This document shows positions 24,965 through 33,807 of a stretch of 64,000 nt of DNA, piece after piece. Position 1 is the first letter of the stretch, and each line of letters starts with the position of its first letter. Below the pieces are notes generated by a model. That model did no database searches. It had not been told where the DNA came from and saw nothing but the letters and a program-made list of their open reading frames with translations. Origin of the DNA: Planctomycetaceae bacterium (GTDB lineage Bacteria > Planctomycetota > Planctomycetia > Pirellulales > Pirellulaceae); assembly GCA_002862205.1 (NCBI GenBank), contig PKCN01000309.1:1-64000 (forward strand), written 5' to 3'. Made by a program: the position numbers and the translations under genes.

Positions 24965-26452
24965 ATGCCCATGTCAAAGCAACTCGGCCAGTTTATGGGA
25001 GATCGATTTGGGAATGGATTGATGATTGTCGCAACGCTGGTGCTGTGCGCTGGCGTTGCCGGAATGGCGCAGGCGGATGAGTGCCCAGTCCAGGCAGTTC
25101 AACGTGTTCATCGGCCGCCCAACATCGTCATGATCATCGCTGATGATCAGCATTACTCAGACTTTGGCTTCATGGGGAATGCCAATGTCCGAACCCCGCA
25201 TTTGGATGAATTGGCTCGCGAAGCCGCGATCTATACGCATGCGTATGTACCCTCAAGCGTTTGTCGCCCATCGCTCGTTACTCTGTTGACAGGGCTTTAT
25301 CCGCATCAGCATGGAGTGCACTTCAATCATCCACCACCGGGTTTTGCCAAGCTGACAAAGTCAGCTGATATCGACAAGCAGGAATTCGATCGCCTCCGGC
25401 AGCGGGCCGTACATCTGATTCGTAACCGCTCAACACTTCCCCGAATGCTTGCCGCTCAAGGTTATCGCTGTTTCCAAACAGGCAAGTACTGGGAAGGCCA
25501 TTGGGAAAATGCAGGATTCACCGAGGGGATGACAATGGCGCAGCCATCGGGTGGTCGTTACGGTGACAAACTGTTGGTCAATGGCGACCGGGTGGCGCAT
25601 GGCAATGGGGATCATGGCCTTGCCATTGGGCGTGAGACGATGCAGCCCATTGCCGCATTTCTGGATGATGTGCAACAGCGTCCATTCTTCTTGTGGTACG
25701 CGCCATTGCTGCCGCATACGCCACACGACTCGCCTGAAAAATTCAGGCGTGCGGTCGCTGCCAATTTGGAGGTCAGGCCACATCAGGTGCCGTACTATGC
25801 TGCGATCATGCAGTTTGATGAGACAGTCGGACAATTGATCCGGATGATTGATCAACGTGGGATGAGCGACGACACGTTGTTTGTGTTTGTTGCTGATAAC
25901 GGATGGGAACCTGATCCGGCGAAGTTTCGAAAGTCATCCAATCAGTGGGATCACACCCCAATGAGTAAACGCTCGCCCTTTGATGCTGGATTGCGCACGC
26001 CAATCTTGCTCCGCTGGCCCGGGCGGATCAAAGCAGCGAAACATGCTGCATTGGTCAGTACAATCGATCTGCTGCCCACGCTACTCGAAGCAGCGAATGT
26101 CAAAGACAGGCCGAAAAGATTGCCCGGTAGCAGCTTGTGGCCGTCGGCTGTCGGCAAACAGCAGTTATCTCATGAGCGGGCTGTTTTTGGAGAAATCTAC
26201 CCGGGAGATGCATCGATGATCGGTGCGGCGGGAAAGGATCTCGCGTATCGCTGGGTTCGCAAGGGGAACTACAAGCTGATTGTGCCCGCTTCCCATGGCA
26301 GGCAACTGCCTTGGAATCACTATGTGGATCGCCCGGCCCTGTTTGATCTGGTTCAGGATCCAGCCGAAAGCAATGACTTGATCGGGGATCCCAGTCGAGC
26401 CCAAGTGGTTGCCGAACTGTCAGAAGCTTTAGATCGCTGGTGGTCACCGTGA
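24965..26452 (+). CDS. Secreted sulfatase with variant modification motif
   Basis: The 495-residue protein has a signal peptide ending near MAQADE and the type I sulfatase fold. Metal residues are in NIVMIIADDQHYSDFGF, then SSVCRPSLVTLLTGLYPHQHG, YAPLLPHTPH, VADNGWEPD and GRQLPWNHYVD. The cysteine at 100 should become formylglycine, but the core reads C-R-P-S-L instead of C-x-P-S-R, so the arginine at +4 is leucine. Planctomycetes carry very many sulfatases used on algal sulfated polysaccharides, and this member may have a distinct maturase preference or activity. Substrate is unknown. The gene is 6 bp after the EVE gene. Confidence 0.93.
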   Translation: MPMSKQLGQFMGDRFGNGLMIVATLVLCAGVAGMAQADECPVQAVQRVHRPPNIVMIIADDQHYSDFGFMGNANVRTPHLDELAREAAIYTHAYVPSSVCRPSLVTLLTGLYPHQHGVHFNHPPPGFAKLTKSADIDKQEFDRLRQRAVHLIRNRSTLPRMLAAQGYRCFQTGKYWEGHWENAGFTEGMTMAQPSGGRYGDKLLVNGDRVAHGNGDHGLAIGRETMQPIAAFLDDVQQRPFFLWYAPLLPHTPHDSPEKFRRAVAANLEVRPHQVPYYAAIMQFDETVGQLIRMIDQRGMSDDTLFVFVADNGWEPDPAKFRKSSNQWDHTPMSKRSPFDAGLRTPILLRWPGRIKAAKHAALVSTIDLLPTLLEAANVKDRPKRLPGSSLWPSAVGKQQLSHERAVFGEIYPGDASMIGAAGKDLAYRWVRKGNYKLIVPASHGRQLPWNHYVDRPALFDLVQDPAESNDLIGDPSRAQVVAELSEALDRWWSP

Positions 26453-26746
26453 AAGCTTGGGTGATTCTGGGGCCAACGCCAAAGGCATGGCAACACACCA
26501 ATCTTGGATCTGGAGTTCGGTAAAACTGCCGATTGCGGCTGGGTCCGGTTAGTGAAAACTGGTGAAAGAGTCAGTTTGTACGGTTTTTGGCGACCGAATG
26601 ACAAAAAATACGGCACTCCCCTGCCTCTCCAAGCCTCTGATTTATTTTGAACAACCGCTTGATCCGCTATCATGAAGAGCCTCGGGAGGGACTCCGATTT
26701 TGTAAACAGTTCAGGCTCTTCTCACCTTGTCATTAGCAGGCACTCG

Positions 26747-27607
26747 ATGGGCGTTCGTTTTGCATGTCATGTTTGCAACAAGCAACTGAACATCAAACGC
26801 GAGTTAGCGGGGCGGCGCGGGGTATGTCCCCAGTGCCAGTCACGCATTCGAATTCCGATGGAGGATACGGCCCAGTCGTCCCCGGTGGATGACGTGCGCA
26901 TTATTCAATCCAATGCTGCAAACTCTGCTGGGCGGGCAGCTTCGCAAGAGGCAGCGGGATCGACAGGCAATGGGGGTGGTGCCGCTGTGATGGCCGAGAG
27001 CCAAAGGGTTTCAAAGACGGCTGTTTCCACGCCAGCGGCTCCAGCGACGCGTGTTTCCAATGGGGCTCCGGTAGTCACTGATCATCATGTCACTGATCGT
27101 CATGCAGGGCAGACGCTCGATGTTCAGAATCCCAGTGGACAGGCGGGCAATGTCCAGCAGGTCGCGGCTGGGTCGATTCTGGATGAAGAACCTGATGCAA
27201 CCTGGTATGTCCGCCCGCCGAGCGGTGGACAGTACGGGCCAGCATCCACTGTAGAGTTGCAGGAGTGGATCACTCAGGGGCGGGTGGCTGCTTCGGCCTT
27301 GCTGTGGCGTGACGGTTGGCCACAGTGGCGGGATGCCAGCGACGCGTTGCCAGAAATGTCCGCCAGTTTGCCGGGAGTAACGGGTGCAGGGGGGCCTGAA
27401 ATGACTTCTACAGTGACCCCGGGCATTCAGCTCAAGGCCGGGGGCAAGGAGACTGCTGGGGCCCATTCGGCTGTCCCCTTGAGTGGTTCCACCGGAATTG
27501 GTGCGGAGCGGCGTTCGCGGACCATGCGTCGAATCAGCATGATTTCGATACTGGTTGCGATTGCTGCAACGCTGATTGGAGTTCTGTTTTACGTGGTTAA
27601 CCGCTAG
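26747..27607 (+). CDS. Zinc-ribbon/GYF-like tail-anchored membrane protein
   Basis: The 286-residue protein starts with a zinc ribbon (CHVCNKQ...CPQC). A long Ala/Gly/Ser-rich linker follows, then a GYF_2-like domain (about 145-205; TWYVRPPSGGQYGPASTVEL, LLWRDGWPQWRDASD). A single C-terminal membrane helix ends the protein (ISMISILVAIAATLIGVLF), making it tail-anchored with domains in the cytoplasm. GYF-type domains bind proline-rich peptides. The ATG at 26747 is preferred to one at 26672 because MGVRFACHVC begins the ribbon directly. It stands alone and its partners are unknown. Confidence 0.85.
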   Translation: MGVRFACHVCNKQLNIKRELAGRRGVCPQCQSRIRIPMEDTAQSSPVDDVRIIQSNAANSAGRAASQEAAGSTGNGGGAAVMAESQRVSKTAVSTPAAPATRVSNGAPVVTDHHVTDRHAGQTLDVQNPSGQAGNVQQVAAGSILDEEPDATWYVRPPSGGQYGPASTVELQEWITQGRVAASALLWRDGWPQWRDASDALPEMSASLPGVTGAGGPEMTSTVTPGIQLKAGGKETAGAHSAVPLSGSTGIGAERRSRTMRRISMISILVAIAATLIGVLFYVVNR

Positions 27608-27798
27608 GCAGATGCGATCGGCCTGATCATGCTCTTGTCTGGGTTGAGGGGCCTTCCCTTACCAGTGCGTTGCTTGATCCACTACAGTGGGGTGGATGAG
27701 CGGCCGGCGATTTGCTTTTCGCTGGCGGCCAGTCAGAATTGAGGTTCCCAAAAATCATGCCTCCCGCCGAGGCTTTTCGTTCTCAGGAGAAGTATTTC

Positions 27799-28377
27799 AT
27801 GACCATCAACAACAAAGTTGCACTCATTTGGCTCGCCGCAGGCGTGATCGGTTTGTCCAGCCTGACCAGTGTTCAGGGGCAAGATGCCAAGCAACAAGAT
27901 GCCAAGCAATCGGTGAACGTCTTCGGTGAGGGCAAAATCACGGTGCCTGCCGATTTCAAACGAGTGGAGCCCAAGTCTCGAATCATCCAACACGAATTTC
28001 AGGCCAAGGCTGGCGAGGGCGATGGCGTCAAAACTGCACGTGTCACAATGATGGCCGCCGGTGGTGATGTGAAAGCGAATATTCAGCGTTGGCAGGGACA
28101 GTTTGCCGGAGGTGATCAGGATGCTCGCAAGACTGAGGAAATGAAAGTTGGTAAGTGGCAGGTCTACGTTGTCGACATCAATGGAAACTACGCGGAACGC
28201 GTTGGAGGACCCTTTGCCGGTGGTAAAGTCGTGAACCAGGAAAACTATGCCATGGTCGGGATCATTCTCGAAGATCCCAACGGGCGGAAGTTCTTTCTCA
28301 AAATGATTGGCCCCGCTGAAGTTGTGAAAGCAAATCGCAAAGCGTTTGTTGGCATGGCTAAAGGCATTGATAAATAA
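27799..28377 (+). CDS. Secreted protein of unknown function
   Basis: The 192-residue protein has a signal peptide (NNKVALIWLAAGVIGLSS) and a mature part rich in Lys and Gly with blocks such as KRVEPKSRIIQHEFQAK and VTMMAAGGDVKANIQRWQGQ. It resembles planctomycete hypotheticals without a known fold. A doubled QDAKQ motif, from a 15-bp duplication at about 27890-27918, follows the signal peptide. The ATG at 27799 has an aggaga ribosome-binding site nine bases upstream, so the longer frame from 27712 is rejected. It lies 68 bp before the ATPase gene on the same strand. Confidence 0.85.
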   Translation: MTINNKVALIWLAAGVIGLSSLTSVQGQDAKQQDAKQSVNVFGEGKITVPADFKRVEPKSRIIQHEFQAKAGEGDGVKTARVTMMAAGGDVKANIQRWQGQFAGGDQDARKTEEMKVGKWQVYVVDINGNYAERVGGPFAGGKVVNQENYAMVGIILEDPNGRKFFLKMIGPAEVVKANRKAFVGMAKGIDK

Positions 28378-28445
28378 GTCGTGCCGGGTTTGCAGTTCAC
28401 AGTCAGTGATGCCAGTCAGGGGTGGCCAGTCAAGGAAGGTGCACA

Positions 28446-29960
28446 ATGAACATTCAGAGCTTTCTGGAGCATCACGGGATTGTTCGCAACCCGTTTGCCG
28501 AAGAGGATGCACAAACAGATCAGGTGTTCAAACAGTACTGCATCAGCAGTGCTTACCACCCGATTTGGGACAAGGTTTATGGTGATCCAAAAGAGCCATC
28601 GACCTCCATCATCTTTGGCCCCAAGGGTTCTGGAAAGACGGCGATGCGTCTGCAGATTGACCGGCATCTGAGTCGATACAACGACGAGCATCCCAGTGAG
28701 CGACTGTTTGTCATTCGGTACGATGACTTCAATCCGTTTCTTGATCACTTCTGTGAGCGTTTGGGGCGGAGAACGGCGAGGAAACCTGAACGAGTGCTGG
28801 ATGCCTGGCGTCTTTGGGATCACATGGATTCCATTCTTTGTCTTGGCGTGACAGACTTGATCGACCGCATCCTTACCGCGGACCAGGGAGCATCGGCGGA
28901 GTCGATTAGCAAGCAGCGGGTTCACGGTTTGGACCGAGCTGCGGCTCGTGATCTGTTGTTGCTGGCGTCCAGTTACGATCAATCAACCTCGTCAACATTC
29001 ATCGCCCGTTGGACGGAGTTGAGACGAGATTTGGGGTATCGCAATTTTGCATCCAAAATCAGTCTGATTGCCGCCATTGCTGCCGCCATTTTTTCAGTCC
29101 TGCTGGTTTTTCTGCTGTATACAGGCAACTGGGGTGCCAGTGATGGTGAGGAAACAGCCAATGTGTCTCGGATGACATTGCTGCTCATTCCTGTCATCAC
29201 TCTGGTGGGGTCGGCACCATGGCTGTGGCGAACGTTCAAGTGTCACCTGGCTGCCTTGGGTATCCGCCGGCACATGCGGGTTGGTAAACGCGAAACGGGA
29301 TCGCTGCGGAAAATTCTGCAGCAATTCCCAAGCAAAGAATTAGCCAATCAACCCTTGCCACGCTACGACCGGACAGATGATCGATATGAACTCTTGAACA
29401 AGTTCAAGGCCATTCTCGAGGCTCTGGGGTTCAGTGGCATCATTGTGCTGATGGATCGCGTTGATGAACCCCACATGACCGGGGGCAAGCCGGAGTTGAT
29501 GAGGCGATTTGTTTGGCCATTGTTGGACAATAAACTGCTCAAGCATCCGGGGGTGGGTTTTAAAATCATGCTTCCCCAGGAACTGCACCGTGACATCGAT
29601 CGTGAGACACGGGAGTTTCATGAGCGTGCGCGACTCGATAAACAGAATGTCATTTCCGCTTTTCAGTGGACGGGTGAGTCGCTCTACGATTTGGCTCGAG
29701 CTCGAATGTTGGCGTGTGCCGCGGAGGGGGCGAGTCCCGAGCCCAAGGACTTGTTTTCTCAGGAAGTCAGCTATGAGCGAATGCTTGCAGCATTTCAATC
29801 ATTGAGGGTTCCACGCCATCTGTTTCGGTTTCTGTTCCGCGTGCAGGTAGAACATTGCAACCGACACACCGATGCACAGCCAGCCTTCAAAATCGGTGGA
29901 GAAACCTTCGAATCAACGCTGGCCGTTTATGCCCGCGAGTCTGAAATTGGTAACCACTGA
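28446..29960 (+). CDS. Membrane P-loop ATPase, KAP-like
   Basis: The 504-residue protein has Walker A FGPKGSGKTAM at about 57-67 and a Walker B-like strand SGIIVLMDRVDEP near residue 340. Between them lie two membrane helices (LIAAIAAAIFSVLLVFLLYTG and MTLLLIPVITLVGSAPWLW, about 203-260). A membrane hairpin inserted inside the ATPase domain is the hallmark of KAP-family STAND NTPases. Some KAP proteins act in defence or membrane signalling. The C-terminal part (LPQELHRDIDRETREFHERA, RVPRHLFRFLFRVQ) is helical. The ATG at 28446 follows an aaggt element. No nuclease or other effector lies next to it, so a defence role is only a possibility. Confidence 0.75.
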   Translation: MNIQSFLEHHGIVRNPFAEEDAQTDQVFKQYCISSAYHPIWDKVYGDPKEPSTSIIFGPKGSGKTAMRLQIDRHLSRYNDEHPSERLFVIRYDDFNPFLDHFCERLGRRTARKPERVLDAWRLWDHMDSILCLGVTDLIDRILTADQGASAESISKQRVHGLDRAAARDLLLLASSYDQSTSSTFIARWTELRRDLGYRNFASKISLIAAIAAAIFSVLLVFLLYTGNWGASDGEETANVSRMTLLLIPVITLVGSAPWLWRTFKCHLAALGIRRHMRVGKRETGSLRKILQQFPSKELANQPLPRYDRTDDRYELLNKFKAILEALGFSGIIVLMDRVDEPHMTGGKPELMRRFVWPLLDNKLLKHPGVGFKIMLPQELHRDIDRETREFHERARLDKQNVISAFQWTGESLYDLARARMLACAAEGASPEPKDLFSQEVSYERMLAAFQSLRVPRHLFRFLFRVQVEHCNRHTDAQPAFKIGGETFESTLAVYARESEIGNH

Positions 29961-30543
29961 TCATTCAGGGGGCCATCGTGAACTGCGGAAAAGTGGGATC
30001 GGGGACCACCACTGGTTGGGGTTACTGCCGCTCGCGGTGGAGCTGAATGGTTCTCTTTTGCGGTGAAAACTGCTCAGGTTGGGTGATTCGGACCGCCCCA
30101 GTCAATCGGTTGGGGCATTGGATGCTGTGCCGTTCGGTTTGCCCGTCGCCGATCAGGCATGGACTGTGATGCTGATCAGGCATGGACTGTGATGCCGATC
30201 AGGCATGGACTGTGATGCCGATCAGGCATGAACTGTGATGCCGATCAGGCATGGACTGAAATGTCGATCACGCATGGAGTGTAATGCTGATCACGCATGG
30301 CCGGGAATCATGGTCAGGAGAGCCTGATGGTGGACTTGTTGGCGGTGATTTCCGGGTTGCTCAGCAGGTATCTGGGCAGAATTGGGGGCTACCGTACCCT
30401 CAACGCACCTTTTCACCTTGTGAACGTTTCCCGTTTTGGTACTCTATTTGCCCCCAAGCCGGGGTCCAAAACTTCCGTCAACACTTATACTCGATGCTGA
30501 GCGGGTGTCCGCTTTCGGCCTTGAAAACTGGAGAATGAACTAG
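29961..30543. other. Intergenic region with a 23-bp VNTR-like array
   Basis: About 580 bp between the ATPase gene and the mini ribosomal protein gene. Its centre is the seven-copy array at 30148-30302. The last 240 bp should carry the promoter of the downstream gene, and a TATACT lies near 30488. No gene was found. Confidence 0.5.
30148..30302. repeat. 23-bp tandem array, seven copies
   Basis: Units share gatcaggcatggactg and start at 30148, 30171, 30194, 30217, 30240, 30263 and 30286 (the last partial). Divergence rises toward the 3' end, where gatcagg becomes gatcacg, so the array probably grew from its 5' side. Confidence 0.95.
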
Positions 30544-30633
30544 GTGGGTACTAAGAGAACAGGTAAAGGTCGACGCAAAGTAGGACGTAAAAAACGACGT
30601 ATGCGAGCGAAAATTCGGCATCGCAAGAAGTAA
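30544..30633 (+). CDS. bS22/AURKAIP1-COX24-like mini ribosomal protein
   Basis: A 29-codon frame starting at GTG reads MGTKRTGKGRRKVGRKKRRM then RAKIRHRKK and stops at TAA 30631-30633. It is almost entirely Lys/Arg and resembles the short AURKAIP1/COX24-domain proteins known as bS22 in actinobacteria, which share K-R-R-K...KKKHRKLLRR-type sequence. A ggag ribosome-binding site lies 10 bases upstream. An in-frame ATG at 30535 is closed by TAG after one codon, so GTG is the start. It would bind rRNA in the small subunit. The gene is isolated. Confidence 0.8.
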   Translation: MGTKRTGKGRRKVGRKKRRMRAKIRHRKK

Positions 30634-31298
30634 TTTGCGGATATTTCGATGAGCCGTTTTGGGCAGCAAGCCCATCCGACCACTCGCACGATTTGTCTGC
30701 CGCGTGAGCCAGAGGCCCCGATTTTTGGGACCTTGCTACGTTCCCGGTGAAGAGCAACGGATGCTCTTGCTGTTGGTTCTGGGCCGGTTTGATGCGCTAA
30801 TGCGTGGTTTGTGTGCAAGAAACATTTTCAGCGCACGCCAAACTGTCACGCCAAAAGATGTTTCGGCGACGGCCTCATGATCGATGGTTCGTCGTAATCG
30901 TTTGGTGACATTTGCCGGGCCCGTTGAAATCGGCTCGCACCCGTCAACGTGTGAAATTGTGACACTGGCAATGAATTGTGACACCGGCAATGAGTGGATC
31001 GCTGACATCTTGATTCAGTTTTTGCCTTCGAGGGTCAGCCGGGTTGCTGGGTTCTTGAGATTTAGCCCTTACGATTGGTCAATCCCGCTCACTTCTTCGT
31101 TCTGATAGGGAATCTTGAGAACGCAGTCTGATTTGCTAGAGTCAAAAAGGCGTTGAGCGGCTAAATTAGAGGCGATCCCAGGATGAGATGCTCGCGTGAT
31201 GCGAGCCCGGCAAACTCAGGTGAACCATGGTTTTCTGACTTGCTGCCACCACAACTACTAGGACGACTTGCCGCTTGTCGGCAACTCAAGTTTTGCGA
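30634..31298. other. Gap upstream of accD
   Basis: About 665 bp without a recognised gene. A short duplication (ttgtgacac-ggcaatga) sits near 30956-30990. A possible promoter for accD is TTGAGA (31115-31120), 16 bp, TAGAGT (31137-31142). Confidence 0.4.
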
Positions 31299-32162
31299 AT
31301 GTCTACTGTCGATCCAAAAACGAGCGAGTCGGATTCAGGCAAAGCACCTGCTAGCCCGCCGAAAAAACGGGGTGTGCCCGAGGGTTTGTGGCTCAAGTGT
31401 CCGGGTTGTGGCGCCTCGGTCTATAAAAAAGAAGTTGAGCAACGGCTCAATGTATGCCCCAAGTGTGAGCATCACTTTTATGTATCGGCTCTGCAGCGGA
31501 TTGCTCAAGTGCTTGACGAGGGGACGTTCGAGGCGATGAACGAACATCTGCATCCGACTGATCCACTCGAATTTGCTGATCGGCGAAAGTATGCCGAGCG
31601 TTTGGTGGGAGAGCAGAAGCGGACGGGTTTGACCGATGCAGCGATGACGGGAACCGGGATGGTCCGTGCTCGTCGAGTCGCGTTGGCTGTGACCGATAGC
31701 GCGTTCATCATGGGTAGCATGGGGTCGGTGGTTGGTGAGCGGCTTACTCGCTTGATCGAATGGGCTACCGAACAGGATCTGCCGTTGATCATTATCAGCG
31801 CCAGTGGTGGTGGTGCCCGAATGCATGAAGGGATTCTCTCGTTGATGCAAATGGCCAAAGTGTCTGCTGCATTGGCACGCTATGACGAGGTGGGTGGATT
31901 GTTCATCAGTGTTCTGACCAACCCGACCATGGGCGGCGTGGCCGCCAGTTTTGCATCTCTCGGAGATCTGGTTTTTGCAGAACCCAAAGCATTGATCGGT
32001 TTTGCTGGTCCGCGAACAATCAAAGCGACGATTGGAATCGAATTGCCAGACGGTTTTCAGACCAGCGAATTCCTGCTGGAGCATGGTTATATCGATCGTA
32101 TTGTCGAGCGGAAGAACCTGAAAACCGAGATTGCAAGAGCGATTGACTATTGTGGAAAGTAG
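31299..32162 (+). CDS. accD: Acetyl-CoA carboxylase carboxyltransferase subunit beta
   Basis: AccD and AccA transfer the carboxyl group from biotin carboxyl carrier protein to acetyl-CoA, giving malonyl-CoA for fatty-acid synthesis. The 287-residue protein has the N-terminal four-cysteine zinc ribbon ([13 protein letters not shown]...VCPKCEHHF) that marks AccD. The crotonase-like core includes [33 protein letters not shown] and [21 protein letters not shown] longer frame from 31275 exists, but the ATG at 31299 matches family starts. accA is not in the window. The gene appears monocistronic. Confidence 0.97.
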   Translation: MSTVDPKTSESDSGKAPASPPKKRGVPEGLWLKCPGCGASVYKKEVEQRLNVCPKCEHHFYVSALQRIAQVLDEGTFEAMNEHLHPTDPLEFADRRKYAERLVGEQKRTGLTDAAMTGTGMVRARRVALAVTDSAFIMGSMGSVVGERLTRLIEWATEQDLPLIIISASGGGARMHEGILSLMQMAKVSAALARYDEVGGLFISVLTNPTMGGVAASFASLGDLVFAEPKALIGFAGPRTIKATIGIELPDGFQTSEFLLEHGYIDRIVERKNLKTEIARAIDYCGK

Positions 32163-32288
32163 CAGTGGTCGTTGCCGTTGCACGAGAGACCTGTTGCACG
32201 AGATACCCGTTGCACGGTGAACTTGAGCACGGCTTGAGGATACACAGCGATATTCAGGGCAGCACCTTTACTCCGCACTTTGTGACTG

Positions 32289-33191
32289 ATGAGCCTTTTT
32301 GACTCCCTAAAATCCGCATTTCAATCGTCCGGGAGCAATGTCTCTCGACGGATTGATGTCGAAGGCCGTTTTGCCAGACAGCGCACGGCAGTCACCGGAA
32401 CCATGGCCCATTTCTATGTGGCCAAGGACCGTGAGTACGATGATCGAATGGTCGGGATCAAAATCCTTGATATCGAGAAAATGGAACTCTTCGAGAACCG
32501 ATTCAAAGGCCTGAAAAAGCCGAGCGAAGGTCAAATCGCGCTTTCCATGAGTCACCCGAAAGTCGTTGAGACGTACGAAGTGGGGCTCACGATGAAAGGA
32601 CAGCCTGTCCTGATCATGGAGTATATCGCTGGTCCCAGCATGCAGAATATTGTTGTGCAAAGGCAGGAAGAACATGTTTCAGGCCGTCGCTTGACGTTGA
32701 TTCGGGATATGGCTGAATCGCTCAAATACGTCCATTCCATGGACTACATCCACCGTGATATCTGTCCGCGAAACTTTATCTGCCTGCCTGGAAGCACCGG
32801 CGTAAAACTGATTGACTTTGGTTTGACGGTACCCGCCACGCCACCTTTCATGGTTCCAGGAAACCGAACCGGAACACCGCTTTACATGTCACCCGAAATC
32901 GTTCGGCGGAGAGCGACCGATCGTCGAGTCGATATTTTTTCCTTCGGCATCACCTGTTATTGCCTCATTTCGTTTGAGCATCCCTGGCAGGGTGAAATCC
33001 TCAATGGCCGGGCCGCGTTGCAACACGATACCTCGCCACCACAAGATTTGTTGGAGCGTTGTCCCAATGTTGATCCACGATTGGCACGGGCCGTCATGAA
33101 CGCGCTTCAACCAGATGTGAACCAGCGGACGACGTCCATGGACCAGTTCTTGCACGCGATCGGCAACGTTGAGAAGGTATTCGTCGAATAA
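32289..33191 (+). CDS. Small Ser/Thr kinase-like protein without a glycine-rich loop
   Basis: The 300-residue protein is little more than one kinase domain, without membrane span. The ATP-site lysine is in VGIKILD, the catalytic loop is HRDICPRNF, and the metal motif is IDFGL. The activation segment ends in GTPLYMSPEIVRRR. The usual glycine-rich loop (G-x-G-x-x-G) is not visible in the N-terminal RRIDVEGRFARQRTAVTGTM stretch. The catalytic loop has cysteine and proline where D-L-K-P is usual. Activity is possible because Lys, both Asp and Asn remain. Substrates are unknown. It lies downstream of accD in the same direction but with a 126-bp gap. Confidence 0.85.
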   Translation: MSLFDSLKSAFQSSGSNVSRRIDVEGRFARQRTAVTGTMAHFYVAKDREYDDRMVGIKILDIEKMELFENRFKGLKKPSEGQIALSMSHPKVVETYEVGLTMKGQPVLIMEYIAGPSMQNIVVQRQEEHVSGRRLTLIRDMAESLKYVHSMDYIHRDICPRNFICLPGSTGVKLIDFGLTVPATPPFMVPGNRTGTPLYMSPEIVRRRATDRRVDIFSFGITCYCLISFEHPWQGEILNGRAALQHDTSPPQDLLERCPNVDPRLARAVMNALQPDVNQRTTSMDQFLHAIGNVEKVFVE

Positions 33192-33245
33192 CCCCCGGTT
33201 TCACCCAATCACCGAGGTTTGGCGATGCTGAAGAAGTCTGCCCCC

Positions 33246-33294
33246 GTGAATCGTGAATCGTGAATCGTGAATCGTGAATCGTGAATCGTGAATC
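33246..33294. repeat. 7-bp microsatellite, seven exact copies
   Basis: gtgaatc repeats exactly seven times. It is intergenic, 55 bp past the kinase stop codon and about 340 bp before the downstream promoter. Confidence 0.97.
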
Positions 33295-33635
33295 GGGTCG
33301 CAAATTCCGATCCCCCCCCACTGGCGATTGTCCCAAGGATTGGCGGCATACGAAGCCATCGCGCGGATGATTGCCTCGTCAATGCACTGTCAATGCACTC
33401 GTCGAACGCCTGCCAGGGTCGGTCTCAGGCCGCCAGAGGCAGGGATTTGAGGATTGTTTTGGCCGAATTTGACGACTTTATGCGGTATACGGGCAAATCA
33501 TGCCGATGTTTTTAACGTCTGGGTTCCTAGGAATCCGGCCAGATCATGGAGTGTCATGGAGTCATTCGCTAATTCGGCACAATCGGACTGCAGCCCATAA
33601 GTCGGGCTAGATTGGCGGTTTTCGCGGCGTTTTCG

Positions 33636-33665
33636 TTGACACTCTTTTTAGCGTGTAACTATACT
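33636..33665 (+). promoter_or_regulatory. Near-consensus sigma-70-type promoter
   Basis: TTGACA (33636-33641) and TATACT (33660-33665) are separated by 18 bp. Transcription would begin near 33672 and give a leader of about 135 nt for the coiled-coil gene at 33808. Confidence 0.7.
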
Positions 33666-33807
33666 TCGGTGTGAGTGGTGAACTTGGGTAAGATTCCCGG
33701 GGCGGAGATTCCGCACGCCACTACCATCCTCCGCATCAGAATTGACAGCGAGGATGAGGATCTAGCCTCCTCTCATTTGGTCGGTCTCGTCGTTAACGGA
33801 AACACTA

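Larger units (their letters stand above)
33192..33807. other. Gap with a 7-bp microsatellite and a strong promoter
   Basis: About 615 bp. It contains the seven-copy gtgaatc microsatellite at 33246-33294 and a near-consensus promoter at 33636-33665. No gene was recognised. Confidence 0.5.

Noticed and set aside
30148-30302. Could the 23-bp array be a CRISPR?
   Set aside because: Units are directly adjacent with no spacers, and no cas genes are present.
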